A DNA stretch of 64,000 nucleotides from CBDIHP01 sp965279195 (GCA_965279195.1 CBDIHP010000041.1:62001-126000), one strand, 5' to 3'. Shown: positions 54,544-63,353, counted from the first letter of the stretch. The notes: a model not told the origin generated them from the letters alone. Numbers and translations are program-made.

Positions 54544-54584
54544 GGTGCGGTGGTCGCGGCCAAGCGGGCTGCGACCACCGCACC
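54544..54584. terminator. Perfect 14-bp hairpin between convergent glgC and ggt
   Basis: The arms GGTGCGGTGGTCGC (54544-54557) and GCGACCACCGCACC (54571-54584) are exact reverse complements with a 13-base loop. They fill most of the 74-bp gap between the two convergent stops and can terminate both transcripts. No T-run follows. Confidence 0.8.
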
Positions 54585-54593
54585 GGCAGCGGC

Positions 54594-56348
54594 TCAGTCG
54601 CCGCTGGCCTTGGACGTAGACCGGCGCGGGTCGGGCACGCCGTGGATCTTGCCCGCGTCGTCCACGATGATCGTGTGGGCGTCGCCTTGCACGGCGAGCG
54701 TCCGGATCGTGTGTCCTCGGGCCTTGAGGGCCTCGCGCGTGGCCTCCGGCCACGAGCGGCCTTCGAGGTTGAGGACATCCGGGAACCACTGGTGATGGGT
54801 CCGGGGCGCCTCGACGGCAGCCCTCGGTTCGAGCCCGAATTCGAGGACGTTCAGCAGGACCCAGAGCGTCGTGTTCGGGATCGTCCGGCCTCCGGGCGAA
54901 CCGGTCACAACCCGGACCTTGCCGTCCTTCAGCACGATCGTCGGCGACTGGGAGCTGAGCATGCGTTTGCGAGGGGCGATGCGGTTCGGAACAGTACCAA
55001 TCCGCCCCGTCGTGTCGGTCCGGCCGGGAATCAGATTGAAGTCGCCCATCTCATTGTTCAGCAAGAAGCCCGCGCCCGGGACCACCGACTTTGAGCCGTA
55101 CCCTTCTTCCAGCGTGTAAGTCAGGGCCACGGCGTTGCCCGAGCCGTCGAGCGTTGAGAAGTGGGTCGTGTGCGTGCCCTCCGGCCGTTCGATGGGGAAG
55201 GGGGCCAGGGAGGCGCTGGGCGTGGCCTTGTCTGTGATGGTCGCCGCAAGGGTGTCGGCGTGAGACTTCGAGACGAGCTTTTCTACGGGGATTGAGACGA
55301 AATCCGGGTCCGCGATCAGGCTGGCCCGTGTGTAGAACCCACGCCGCATCGCCTCGGTAACGCGGTGGAGTGTCTTTTCCGACTTGGGCCCGTCGGTCTT
55401 CAGGTCGAAGCGTTCGAGGATATTGAGCATCTGGAGGATCAGGATCCCCCCCGACGCCGGCGGTCCCACGCCGTAGAGCGTATAGCCTCTGTAGGTTCCG
55501 GAAAGGGGTGTGCGTTCTCTTGCCTCGTAGGCTGCGAGGTCAGCGAGGCTAATGACGCCGCCGAGCTGCTTCATGTGGGCGACGATCAACTCGGCCGTCT
55601 TCCCGCGATAGAATCCATCGGGGCCGGATTTCTCGATTCGTTCGAGGGTGTCGGCGAGGTCGTTCTGGATGAGTCGGTCGCCGCCCTTCCAGGGCTTCGC
55701 GTCCGGGCGCCGGAAGGCGGCGACGGAGGCTTCGAAGTCGGAGAGGCGGTCGGGGTCGTTCGAGAGATCGTCGACGGCTTTCTGCTTCTCACCCTTCTCG
55801 GGCCGAAAGAGCTGAGAGTTGAGCGACTGGGCCAGGGTGTCGGTGATGACGAAGCCCTCGCGGGCCAGGCCAACCGAGGGCCGCACGAGTTCGGCCCAGG
55901 GGAGCTTGCCCCAGTTCTTGTGGGCGATGGCCAGCCCACTCACGGTCCCGGGGACGCCGGCCGCGCGAGGGCCGGCGCGATGGTGCGGGACGAGCTTGCC
56001 GTCGGGGCCGAGGTACATCGTCTCGGTCGAGGCCTGCGGGGCCATCTCGCGGAAGTCGACGCTCACGACCTTCTTCTGTTCCGCAAGATGTGCGACCAGG
56101 AACCCGCCTCCGCCGATGTTTCCCGCCGCCGGGTGCGTGACCGCCAGGGCGAAGGCCGTCCCGACGGCCGCGTCGACGGCGTTTCCCCCTTTGCGGAGGA
56201 TGTCCCGGCCAACGTTCGAGGCGTTCTCCTCCTGCGAGACCACAACCTGACGGCGGAACTCCTCCGCGTCCGCATGCGGAGCGACCCAGCCGAGCCCCGA
56301 CGCCATCAACACCCACGGGGCCAGTCGGACCCCCCAGCTCATCGGCAT
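54594..56348 (-). CDS. ggt: Gamma-glutamyltransferase
   Basis: 584 residues from the ATG at 56348 with a signal peptide (about 1-28). The large-subunit motifs NVGRDILRKGGNAVDAAVGTAFALAVTHPAAGNIGGGGF are typical. Autocleavage would expose Thr394, the nucleophile, in GTHTTHFSTLDGSGNAVALTYTL. The substrate-binding loops MLSSQSPTIVLKDGKVRVVTGSPGG and NEMGDFN are present. The enzyme cleaves the gamma-glutamyl bond of glutathione and similar compounds in the periplasm. Length is normal. It is convergent with glgC and divergent from the small gene behind the sigma-54 promoter. Confidence 0.96.
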   Translation of the reverse strand: MPMSWGVRLAPWVLMASGLGWVAPHADAEEFRRQVVVSQEENASNVGRDILRKGGNAVDAAVGTAFALAVTHPAAGNIGGGGFLVAHLAEQKKVVSVDFREMAPQASTETMYLGPDGKLVPHHRAGPRAAGVPGTVSGLAIAHKNWGKLPWAELVRPSVGLAREGFVITDTLAQSLNSQLFRPEKGEKQKAVDDLSNDPDRLSDFEASVAAFRRPDAKPWKGGDRLIQNDLADTLERIEKSGPDGFYRGKTAELIVAHMKQLGGVISLADLAAYEARERTPLSGTYRGYTLYGVGPPASGGILILQMLNILERFDLKTDGPKSEKTLHRVTEAMRRGFYTRASLIADPDFVSIPVEKLVSKSHADTLAATITDKATPSASLAPFPIERPEGTHTTHFSTLDGSGNAVALTYTLEEGYGSKSVVPGAGFLLNNEMGDFNLIPGRTDTTGRIGTVPNRIAPRKRMLSSQSPTIVLKDGKVRVVTGSPGGRTIPNTTLWVLLNVLEFGLEPRAAVEAPRTHHQWFPDVLNLEGRSWPEATREALKARGHTIRTLAVQGDAHTIIVDDAGKIHGVPDPRRSTSKASGD

Positions 56349-56655
56349 GGACCGAACCCTCTATTGTGGTGCTCATCCCGGGCAAGGTCTCAGTCTACCG
56401 CCACGGACCTTCGGCTCAAACGCCCTGACGACCTCGACGGGACTTGTAAGAACGACAAGAAGGATCGATCGTCCAGGTGACTTGAATCTTTCCTGGAAAA
56501 TCACAAGACCCAGCAAGGAAAGTATTTGCGTCATAATCACTCGCCGCCAACTCGATCCGTGGCACACTCGTTGCCTTACTTCCCATCTGTCTTGAAGCGG
56601 CCGCCCGATGGCTCAGGCGGCTGCGAGATGGTCGGATCATGGAGGAGAGTCTGTC
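56349..56655. other. Divergent intergenic region between ggt and a small gene
   Basis: A 307-bp region that must hold the ggt promoter on the minus strand and the promoter of the small gene at 56656 on the plus strand. The clearest signal is the sigma-54 type promoter at 56560. Bases 56440-56560 are less GC-rich than the surroundings. No gene is supported here. Confidence 0.5.
56560..56574 (+). promoter_or_regulatory. Sigma-54 (-24/-12) promoter
   Basis: The sequence TGGCAC-ACTCG-TTGC matches the sigma-54 consensus TGGCAC-N5-TTGC at all ten fixed positions, including the invariant GG and GC dinucleotides ten bases apart. Transcription would start near 56586, about 70 bp before the ATG of the small gene at 56656. 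It should need an NtrC-type activator such as the one encoded at 4739, though no activator site was identified upstream. Confidence 0.7.
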
Positions 56656-56883
56656 ATGGGCCAGCGCGAAAAGAACCTGCTGTGGATGAAGGACCTGCTC
56701 GACCACATGAACCGCTGCCATGAGCAGTTGCAATACGCGGGCGAAGGGCCGGCCGCCCGCTTCCTCGCCGACACGATCCAGACGGATCTCAACCAGTGCA
56801 TGCGGCTCTGCGAGAACCTCCGAGCCCCTGAGGTCTCGCGGGTCCACTCGGATCACTTGATGGGTGCCGCCCGCTGCGCCTGA
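56656..56883 (+). CDS. Small helical protein of unknown function behind a sigma-54 promoter
   Basis: 75 residues from the ATG at 56656, with a GGAGGAGAG ribosome-binding site. A start 48 bp upstream is open but lacks such a site. The sequence is mostly helical (GQREKNLLWMKDLLDHMNRCHEQLQYA), has three Cys (HMNRC, NQCMRLC) and no signal peptide or membrane segment. I do not recognise the family. The strong ribosome-binding site and the consensus sigma-54 promoter suggest that it is really expressed, possibly in response to a nutrient or envelope signal. Confidence 0.72.
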   Translation: MGQREKNLLWMKDLLDHMNRCHEQLQYAGEGPAARFLADTIQTDLNQCMRLCENLRAPEVSRVHSDHLMGAARCA

Positions 56884-56978
56884 GGTTTCTCCTCCACTTG
56901 TGCCCCGGGCGGCGGACGGATACGTTTGGCCTCTCGCCAAAACATCCCACCCGCCGACGTCCCGGAGACCCTGGACCG

Positions 56979-57776
56979 ATGTCTCAGCCGACCCCGGTTC
57001 CCTCGCCCATCGCCGAGTTCACTGTCGATTCCCTCAAGGTCCAGGTCTACGAGGACCGGGGGAGCATGGGGCACGCCGCCGCCGCCCACGCCGCCAAGGC
57101 CATCGCCGATTATCAGCACCTCTCCGGCCGGGCCAATGTCGTCTTCGCCGCCGCCCCTAGCCAGAACGAACTGCTCGCGGGGCTGATCGCAGACCCCACC
57201 GTGGACTGGAGCAAGGTCGTCGGCTTCCACATGGACGAGTACCTGGGGCTGACCCCCGACCACCCCGCCTCGTTCCGACGCTACCTCCAGGAACACCTCT
57301 TCGGGCTCGTCCCCACGCCCCTTGCTGGACTGAACCTGATCCCCGGCGAGGACATCAGCCGCCCCTTGCAGACCTGCCTCGAGTACGAGGAACTGCTCCG
57401 CACCAACCCGATCGACGTCGTGTGCGCAGGCATCGGCGAGAACGGCCACCTGGCGTTCAATGACCCTCCCGTCGCCGACTTCCTCGACCCGGTCAAGATC
57501 AAGGTCGTCCGCCTCGACCACGCCTGCCGCGTGCAGCAGGTCAACGACGGCTGCTTCAGCCAGATGAACGACGTCCCGACGCATGCGTACACCTTGACCG
57601 TCCCGGCCCTCCTCTCCGCCCCCGTGATGACCGTCGTCGTCCCCGGCCCGCGCAAGGCCGAGGCCGTGCTCGGAACGATTCGAGGCCCCATATCCGAAGC
57701 CTGCCCCGCCTCCGCCCTCCGCAACCACCCCGGCGCTACTCTGTTCCTCGACCGCGATTCCGCGAAGCTCCTGTAG
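56979..57776 (+). CDS. Glucosamine-6-phosphate deaminase-like protein
   Basis: 265 residues from the ATG at 56979. The NagB/6-phosphogluconolactonase fold is evident: ANVVFAAAPSQNELLAGL, VVGFHMDEYLGLTPDHPASFRRYL with the catalytic Asp, and VVCAGIGENGHLAFNDPPVADF with the active-site Asp/His region. The typical SGxTP phosphate loop is changed to AAAPSQ, so the phosphate-binding mode may differ from classical NagB. The usual reaction is glucosamine-6-phosphate to fructose-6-phosphate and ammonia; a related sugar is possible. It begins about 95 bp after the small gene and may share its sigma-54 promoter. Confidence 0.88.
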   Translation: MSQPTPVPSPIAEFTVDSLKVQVYEDRGSMGHAAAAHAAKAIADYQHLSGRANVVFAAAPSQNELLAGLIADPTVDWSKVVGFHMDEYLGLTPDHPASFRRYLQEHLFGLVPTPLAGLNLIPGEDISRPLQTCLEYEELLRTNPIDVVCAGIGENGHLAFNDPPVADFLDPVKIKVVRLDHACRVQQVNDGCFSQMNDVPTHAYTLTVPALLSAPVMTVVVPGPRKAEAVLGTIRGPISEACPASALRNHPGATLFLDRDSAKLL

Positions 57777-58111
57777 GGTGCGCAGTGACGCGGCCTGGCC
57801 GCGTCCACCGTACAATCGGTTGGGCGTCGATGATGGAATCATCTGGCGAATGGCATACGCCACTGTGCGGTGCGATGGACGCGGCCGGCTCGGCCGCGTC
57901 GCAGCGCACCCTGCGATGTTGCTTGGACTTGCGACGTGTGACGATGCGTCCCGAAAAAAATCCGGACGAACGCGTCGCATAACACGCCTATGTCGATATG
58001 GGACGCCGACACGTGCTGTCCCGGATGATGCCGAATCGCGGGCCGTATCCATCGGCCCGGATCCGATCGGCCTGAGACCCGTGCCCTCATGTGAACCCGA
58101 AAGGTCCACGC
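57777..58111. repeat. Intergenic region with two related palindromes (REP-like)
   Basis: A 335-bp gap without a gene. GACGCGGCC-T-GGCCGCGTC lies at 57787-57805. The same arms recur at 57878-57886 and 57892-57900 around a 5-base loop, enclosed by an outer 6-bp pairing GGTGCG/CGCACC (57869-57874 with 57905-57910). The two copies share the core palindrome and look like one small repeat family; they may also end nagB-like transcription. Confidence 0.6.
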
Positions 58112-59713
58112 ATGAGCTCGCTACCGCTGCGCGCTTCGAATCGTCTCGACCAGATCGCACTCGACCCCTCCGGGCCGAGAAGTAACGACGCGCGGCGGCC
58201 ATCGGGGCTCGATCGTCGTGTCGAGGACTGGGTCGTCAGCTACCTCGACGACCGCGAGACGAGCCGCTCCGTCCTCAGTTTCGAGGGCTGGATCGCCGAG
58301 GGAGGCGTCCGCAAGGCCAACGACCAGCTCGGCCGCCGCTCGAATGCGACCGATCGCGTCGCTCCTCGCACGCGGTGCTGGGCGAGGATCCAGGTCCAGC
58401 GGGCCGGATCGGCGATCCTCGTCCGCATCCTCGACTCCCTACTCATCAAGGATGAGGTGCTCGATGAACTCGCCGATGAGTTCGAGGACCTCATCCGCGC
58501 GGGCTATCGCCGGATCCTGCTGGATTGCTCGGGGCTCCAGAAGGTTTCGACCCGCCTGGCCACGGCCATCCAACAACTGGGATCGGCCTGCGACGACGGG
58601 CAGGGGGGGCAACTCCGAGTCGTCGGGCTCGATGCCGAGAATCTGGAAATGCTCCGGGTTGCGGGCGACAAGGGGTTGCACTCTGACTTCGCCGATGTCG
58701 CCTCCGCCCTGGCTCATCCGTGGCCCACGCGCGATCCCCGGCCTTTGCCGCTGTCGCTGATCGGAGCCCTCAAGTATCAGGGCGATGAACGACACGAAGT
58801 CGTCGATGACGCAACCTACTCCCTGGGCGAGACGCCCAGGGCCGCCGTGGCCGATGGATTCGATGACGAGGACGATGATGACGGGGTCGAGGCCCGGCTG
58901 CCGTTCTTCTGGCTGATCGTGGAATCTTCCCAGAAGAACGGCCCGGCACGAGGGACGGTCATCCCGGTCCGGGGTGAGCGTTTCGCGATCGGACGGGGTG
59001 CCTGGTCGGATCTCCGCCTCGCCCACCCGCAGGTCGGCCGTGACCACGCGAGGATCGAGCGGGTCGGCAACCGGACCCGGATCGTGGACCTCGGCTCGAC
59101 CCTCGGCACAATCGTCAACGGCAAGCCGCTGAATGAGTCGGCGATGCCCCTGAAGGACGGCGACGTCGTCCGCATCGGGCCGTTCGTGGCGTCCGTGCTG
59201 AGCGGCCATTCCGGCACGGGGATGGGCTCGCTCGAAGAGATCGTCTTCGACTGGATCACGGCAACCCCCGCCGAGGATGCCGCGGCCGAACTCGAAACCT
59301 CCGAGTTCGCCGTCGGAGACCTCGACGTGACGTCCGTGTCGGAGTACGAGACCCTCGCCTCGGATCGTCGGATCCAGTGGGGCCTGATCCAGGGCGTCCT
59401 GGTGATCACGCCCCGCATCGACCGCCTGGACGAGGAGTCGGGCGTCGAGGCGTTCCGACAGGGTTTGCAGGAATTGCTCCTGGACCCGGCCTCGACGCGG
59501 GTCGTACTGAATCTGAGCCACGTCACGCACGTGTCGAGCCGGTGGCTCGGCGTGCTGTTTGCCTGCTTCCTCCGGCTCCAGCAGGACGGTGGCATGGTCC
59601 GGCTCTGCGAACTCCACGCTCGGGTATTCTCCGTGCTGGAGCAGGTGCGGCTTCCGATGCTGATCGACGTGACCTCGACCCTCGACGAGGCCGTCATCCG
59701 CGCCTGGGATTGA
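58112..59713 (+). CDS. STAS-FHA-STAS signalling protein
   Basis: 533 residues from the ATG at 58112, preceded by GAAAGG; an in-frame GTG at 58091 is an alternative. The first STAS domain (about 95-200) reads VRILDSLLIKDEVLDELADEFEDLIRAGYRRILLDCSGLQKVSTRLATAI. A central FHA domain (about 285-370) has the phosphothreonine-binding pattern FAIGRGAWSDLRLAHPQVGRDHARI and VDLGSTLGTIVNGKPL. The second STAS domain (about 425-530) reads VLVITPRIDRLDEESG, then RVVLNLSHVTHVSSRWLGVLFA. STAS domains bind anti-sigma or scaffold partners and FHA binds phospho-Thr, so this soluble protein could connect Ser/Thr-kinase signalling to a partner-switching module. No kinase or phosphatase gene is adjacent. Confidence 0.88.
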   Translation: MSSLPLRASNRLDQIALDPSGPRSNDARRPSGLDRRVEDWVVSYLDDRETSRSVLSFEGWIAEGGVRKANDQLGRRSNATDRVAPRTRCWARIQVQRAGSAILVRILDSLLIKDEVLDELADEFEDLIRAGYRRILLDCSGLQKVSTRLATAIQQLGSACDDGQGGQLRVVGLDAENLEMLRVAGDKGLHSDFADVASALAHPWPTRDPRPLPLSLIGALKYQGDERHEVVDDATYSLGETPRAAVADGFDDEDDDDGVEARLPFFWLIVESSQKNGPARGTVIPVRGERFAIGRGAWSDLRLAHPQVGRDHARIERVGNRTRIVDLGSTLGTIVNGKPLNESAMPLKDGDVVRIGPFVASVLSGHSGTGMGSLEEIVFDWITATPAEDAAAELETSEFAVGDLDVTSVSEYETLASDRRIQWGLIQGVLVITPRIDRLDEESGVEAFRQGLQELLLDPASTRVVLNLSHVTHVSSRWLGVLFACFLRLQQDGGMVRLCELHARVFSVLEQVRLPMLIDVTSTLDEAVIRAWD

Positions 59714-59742
59714 CCATCAAGCCGGCCTGCGAGCCCTTGCCG

Positions 59743-61314
59743 ATGGAGGACGGGTCTGGCAGTCTACGGGACGCGTCTCGCGACCCCCGCCAGCATCCCC
59801 ACCCGACTGGACCTCCCTCCGTGGCCGCACCGATCACGATCGATTCCAACCGGGATGCGTCCTCGACCGTCCCGATCGCCACGCGGTGGGCGTGGGGCAT
59901 CTGCTGGCTGATGTTCGCCTCGACGATCCTCAACTACATGGATCGTCAGTCGGTCTCGCTCGTGGGCAAGGAGATCAAGGCGAGCTTCGGCCTGACCACA
60001 GACGAGCAACTCGGCTGGGTGATGGCGATCTTCTACATCTCCTACGCTCTCTGCCAGGTCCCGGCCGGATTCCTGGCCGATCGCGTCAATGTCCGCAAGC
60101 TCTACCCGCTCGCCGTGCTCGGCTGGTCGCTGGCCGCCCTGGCGATCGCATTCGCCCCGACGCTCGGCGTGCTCCTGATCTTCCGGGCCCTATTAGGGCT
60201 CGGCGAGTCGTTCAACTGGCCCTGCGCCCTGCGGGTGACCTCGATCGTCCTGCCTCCGAAGGACCGCAGCCTCGGGAACGGCATCTTCAACTCCGGCGCG
60301 GCCGTCGGCGCGGTGCTGGCGCCGCTGATGATCGCGTCCCTGACCGCCTGGTTCAACTGGCGGGTGGCGTTCGCGGTGGTCTCGCTGCTCGGGATCGGCT
60401 GGGTCTGGGCCTGGCTACACTTCGTTCGCGGGCCGGAGGTCGAGGTCTTTGATGAGGCGACTCGCAAGATCAACGAGACCAGGCTGGAGGCCGGAGGACG
60501 GTCGGGGACGATGGCCGGCGCGGCGAGGCTCGGGCTTGTCGTTCTCGGCCTGGTGCCGGTGGCGGTGCTCGGGTCGGTCAAGTTCTATGGCCTGACCGGC
60601 GTCTGGTTCGCCGCGACGGCCTTCATGATCGGGCTGCTCGTCCTGCCGCTCGCGCTGGGGTCGAGGAATTGTGACGGGACGCCCTGGCTGGTCGACCTCG
60701 ATCAGGTGGTCCGCTCGCGACGGTTCTGGGTGCTGGTCGTGGTGTCGATCTCGATCAACGTTTGCTGGCATTCGTTCCTGAACTGGATCCCGGCGTTCCT
60801 CAAGCAGGACAGCCGCCTCAGCGACCTCGCCGCGCCCGGCGTCACGGCCCTGATGTTCCTGGCGGCCGACCTCGGGAACATCGGGGGTGGGGCGATTTCC
60901 CGGCAACTCGCCGGGCGGGGCCTGGAACCGCCGAAGGCCCGGGCGATCGTGATGACCTGCTGCGCCGTCCTCATCAGCAGCGGTGCCCTGGTCGGTTCGG
61001 CCGGGTCGAGTGCGATCGTGTTCCTGCTCCTGGCGATCATGGCGTTCGGGATCGCCGCGTTCATGGCGAACTATTTCGCCTTCTGCCAGGATGTCTCATC
61101 CCGGCTCACCGGGCTGGTCGTCGGGATCCTCGGCGGCCTGGGGAATCTCTTCGCCGGCGGTTTCCTGCCCCAGGCCGGGGCGATCAAGGATCGCACGGGG
61201 AGCTTCGCGGTCGTCTTCCTCCTGATCGGCCTGCTCCCATTCCTGGGAATCGGGGCGCTTTGGGGTGGCTGGGGGTGGAGGAAGTCCCCGGAATCCACCT
61301 CGACCGCCGCTTGA
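59743..61314 (+). CDS. MFS transporter (anion:cation symporter type)
   Basis: 523 residues from the ATG at 59743, or about 26 shorter if started at the GTG at 59821. Twelve hydrophobic helices are predictable. The family motif after helix 1 is LNYMDRQSVSLVGKEIKASFGLTTDEQLGWVMAIFYISYALCQVPAGFLADRVNVRKLYPL, as in ExuT/GudP-like transporters of hexuronates and other sugar acids. The second half contains LNWIPAFLKQD and a final GGLGNLFAGGFLPQAGAIKDRTGSF. It starts 29 bp after the STAS-FHA-STAS gene and may be co-transcribed. The substrate is not deducible; a sugar-acid is the best guess from the family. Confidence 0.9.
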   Translation: MEDGSGSLRDASRDPRQHPHPTGPPSVAAPITIDSNRDASSTVPIATRWAWGICWLMFASTILNYMDRQSVSLVGKEIKASFGLTTDEQLGWVMAIFYISYALCQVPAGFLADRVNVRKLYPLAVLGWSLAALAIAFAPTLGVLLIFRALLGLGESFNWPCALRVTSIVLPPKDRSLGNGIFNSGAAVGAVLAPLMIASLTAWFNWRVAFAVVSLLGIGWVWAWLHFVRGPEVEVFDEATRKINETRLEAGGRSGTMAGAARLGLVVLGLVPVAVLGSVKFYGLTGVWFAATAFMIGLLVLPLALGSRNCDGTPWLVDLDQVVRSRRFWVLVVVSISINVCWHSFLNWIPAFLKQDSRLSDLAAPGVTALMFLAADLGNIGGGAISRQLAGRGLEPPKARAIVMTCCAVLISSGALVGSAGSSAIVFLLLAIMAFGIAAFMANYFAFCQDVSSRLTGLVVGILGGLGNLFAGGFLPQAGAIKDRTGSFAVVFLLIGLLPFLGIGALWGGWGWRKSPESTSTAA

Positions 61315-61450
61315 ACTGGACGGAATCGCCGGGATCTGGCACAGTCCCGCACTTGCGGGAAGGGATTCCACGTCCGCGCCGATCATCGCTCGAATGCCAC
61401 ATCTGTTGCCCTGGCGCGTCACGACCCCTCGGGGTGAGGTGACAAACGCG

Positions 61451-61720
61451 ATGAAGTGTTCCATGTTGAAGATAGCGGCGCTCGGGATTGCGACCTGGCT
61501 CTCGGCCGGTTGCGTCAAGGACAAGCAGGTCCGCGATGATCCGGGGACGTCCGCCGCCGAGATCACCGCCGCTGCCATGCGCGACGACGTCTCGAAGGAC
61601 CCCGCGCTCGGCGAGGAGAAGCCGACCGAGGTGAAGAACTTCTTCAAGAAGGGCTCGCGACTCTCCGGTGCCCTGACCAGCGAGGGGGCGGAGATCGAGC
61701 GTTCGCTCGGCGTGAACTGA
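61451..61720 (+). CDS. Small lipoprotein of unknown function
   Basis: 89 residues from the ATG at 61451. The N-terminus MKCSMLKIAALGIATWLSAGC ends in a clear lipobox (L-S-A-G-C), so the mature protein is a lipid-anchored peptide of about 68 residues. The rest is charged and Ala-rich (EITAAAMRDDVSKDPALGEEKPTEVKNFFKK) and ends SEGAEIERSLGVN. Small lipoproteins like this are frequent in Planctomycetes. The YraN gene follows 21 bp downstream. No function can be assigned. Confidence 0.75.
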   Translation: MKCSMLKIAALGIATWLSAGCVKDKQVRDDPGTSAAEITAAAMRDDVSKDPALGEEKPTEVKNFFKKGSRLSGALTSEGAEIERSLGVN

Positions 61721-61741
61721 CCCCCGCCCGAGAGGTGCCAC

Positions 61742-62149
61742 GTGAAACGACGCGCCCCGCTCGCCCATTTCTGGAATAGGCTCTTCGGGCAGCGGGGCGA
61801 GCGTCTCGCAGAGGAATACTTGCGCGGCAAGGGCATGCGCATCATCACCAGGGGCTACGAGGGCCCGAACGGCGAGATCGACCTCATCGCCCGGGACGGC
61901 GACGTCCTCGTGTTCATCGAGGTGAAGACCCGACGAGGCGGGAACCCGGTCGAGGCCGTCGACGAGGAGAAGCAGCGCCGGATCACCCTCACGGCGCTCC
62001 ACTTCCTCAAACGTCACCGACTGCTGGAAAAGGTCTCGTGGCGGTACGACATCGTGGCGATCGTCTGGCCCGACGAGGACGGCGAGCCGAACGTTCAACA
62101 TTTCTCGAATGCATTTGAATCGGTCGGCAGGTGGCAGATGTTCCGCTAG
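61742..62149 (+). CDS. YraN/UPF0102 family endonuclease-like protein
   Basis: 135 residues from a GTG preceded by AGAGG. The restriction-endonuclease-like core is visible: RGERLAEEYLRGKGMRIITRGYEGPNGEIDLIARDGDVLVFIEVKTRRGG, with the metal-binding E...D...ExK pattern (Glu of GEID, Asp of IDLIA, Glu-x-Lys of FIEVK). Members are widespread; their biological role is not established, though Holliday-junction-like processing has been proposed for the fold. Length is normal for the family (about 120-140). It follows the lipoprotein gene by 21 bp. Confidence 0.93.
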   Translation: MKRRAPLAHFWNRLFGQRGERLAEEYLRGKGMRIITRGYEGPNGEIDLIARDGDVLVFIEVKTRRGGNPVEAVDEEKQRRITLTALHFLKRHRLLEKVSWRYDIVAIVWPDEDGEPNVQHFSNAFESVGRWQMFR

Positions 62150-62346
62150 CACGCAGGAACAAGCGAACGGGATTGCGCAGTCAGACTCAAACGATTGCGT
62201 GTGGATTCAAGCATTTGTGACGGCCAGTCAAGCCTGGTAATTGAGGCAAACCGACTCGGGCAGAAAGATCGTCGGGCGCAGCCAAAGGGCACAGCGCGGC
62301 ATCCCTGTTGCTTCATGACACGACCGATCCGGCCGCGAGCCGGCGA

Positions 62347-62367
62347 GGCCCCGGGTTGTCCGGGGCC
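62347..62367 (+). other. Hairpin upstream of the EF-hand gene
   Basis: The arms GGCCCCGG (62347-62354) and CCGGGGCC (62360-62367) form a perfect 8-bp stem with a GTTGT loop, 34 bp before the ATG of the EF-hand gene. It could be a 5'-UTR element or the end of a transcript from the YraN gene. The rest of the 252-bp gap shows nothing clear. Confidence 0.45.
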
Positions 62368-62401
62368 GAGAATTTCGGCACAACTGGATGGGGAACACGT
62401 G

Positions 62402-63328
62402 ATGACGCTTCGTGGTATCTGGGCGTTGGGACTGGCATTCACCCTGGGAACCGGCTCGGCCGCCCTGGCCTTCGTGGACGACAAGCCCGGCCCGATCGAC
62501 AGCATCGAGGACATCCAGGACACCGGCAAGATCCTCTTCAAGACCGCCGACGCGAACAACGACGGGACGATCTCGCAGAAGGAAGCCATCGACGCGGCCA
62601 ACCTGGTGGCCGGCGGTTTCTTCTTCCGCGCCGACGCCAACGGCGACGGCACGCTCTCCAAGGAAGAGGCCCAGCAGGCCCGCGACGCCTTCCTGGCCCA
62701 GAAGCCCTGGCTCCGGTTCGTGCTCCAGCGGGCGAAGGCGGCCGAGAACCAGCAGAACGCCGCCCAGCCGGGCCAGGCGAATCCGGGTTCGGCCGACATC
62801 AAGCAGGCCGTCGATCGCCTCCTCGACACCAACAATGACAATCAGCTCCAGGCGACCGAGGTCCGCCAGGCCGTCCAGACGGGCGTCCAGGCCCTGTTCG
62901 CCGCGGCCGACACCAACCGCGACGGCCAGATGACCCCGACCGAGATCAACGCCGCGATGTACGGCGCCGTCCGTGCGGCCTCGCAGGCGGCCTTCCAGTC
63001 GGCCGACGACGACCGGAACAACCAGATCAGCCGCGCCGAGTTCCAGAAGGCGATCGTCGAGCCCGCCGGCACGCTGTTCGTCATCCTCGACGCCAACAAC
63101 GACGGCCAGCTCTCAGCCCAGGAACTCCAGAACGCCGAGCGAGTCGTGATGAGCCAGCTCCGCTCGCTCCGCGTGCCCGAGCCCGCCAACTCGCCGAAGC
63201 ACCTGATGGAGCAGGGCCGTCTCCCGGGCCAGGCCGCCCCGGCCCCGGCCTTCGGTGCCCCGGCCCAGCCCGGCCAGGCCGCCCCGGCTCCGGCCCCCAC
63301 GCCCGCCCCGGCTAACCCCGGTCGCTGA
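62402..63328 (+). CDS. Secreted multi-EF-hand protein
   Basis: 308 residues from the ATG at 62402 with a signal peptide (about 1-23). Six EF-hand-like loops are visible: DANNDGTISQKE, DANGDGTLSKEE, DTNNDNQLQATE, DTNRDGQMTPTE, DDDRNNQISRAE and DANNDGQLSAQE. The four with Asp-x-[DN]-x-[DN]-G look fit for Ca2+ binding. The C-terminus is an Ala/Pro-rich low-complexity tail (QPGQAAPAPAPTPAPA), perhaps a surface or wall spacer. Such secreted calcium-binding proteins are common in Planctomycetes. A hairpin (62347-62367) lies upstream in the leader, and a strong terminator follows. Confidence 0.9.
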   Translation: MTLRGIWALGLAFTLGTGSAALAFVDDKPGPIDSIEDIQDTGKILFKTADANNDGTISQKEAIDAANLVAGGFFFRADANGDGTLSKEEAQQARDAFLAQKPWLRFVLQRAKAAENQQNAAQPGQANPGSADIKQAVDRLLDTNNDNQLQATEVRQAVQTGVQALFAAADTNRDGQMTPTEINAAMYGAVRAASQAAFQSADDDRNNQISRAEFQKAIVEPAGTLFVILDANNDGQLSAQELQNAERVVMSQLRSLRVPEPANSPKHLMEQGRLPGQAAPAPAFGAPAQPGQAAPAPAPTPAPANPGR

Positions 63329-63353
63329 GCGGTTTGGCCTGAATGAGGTCAAA

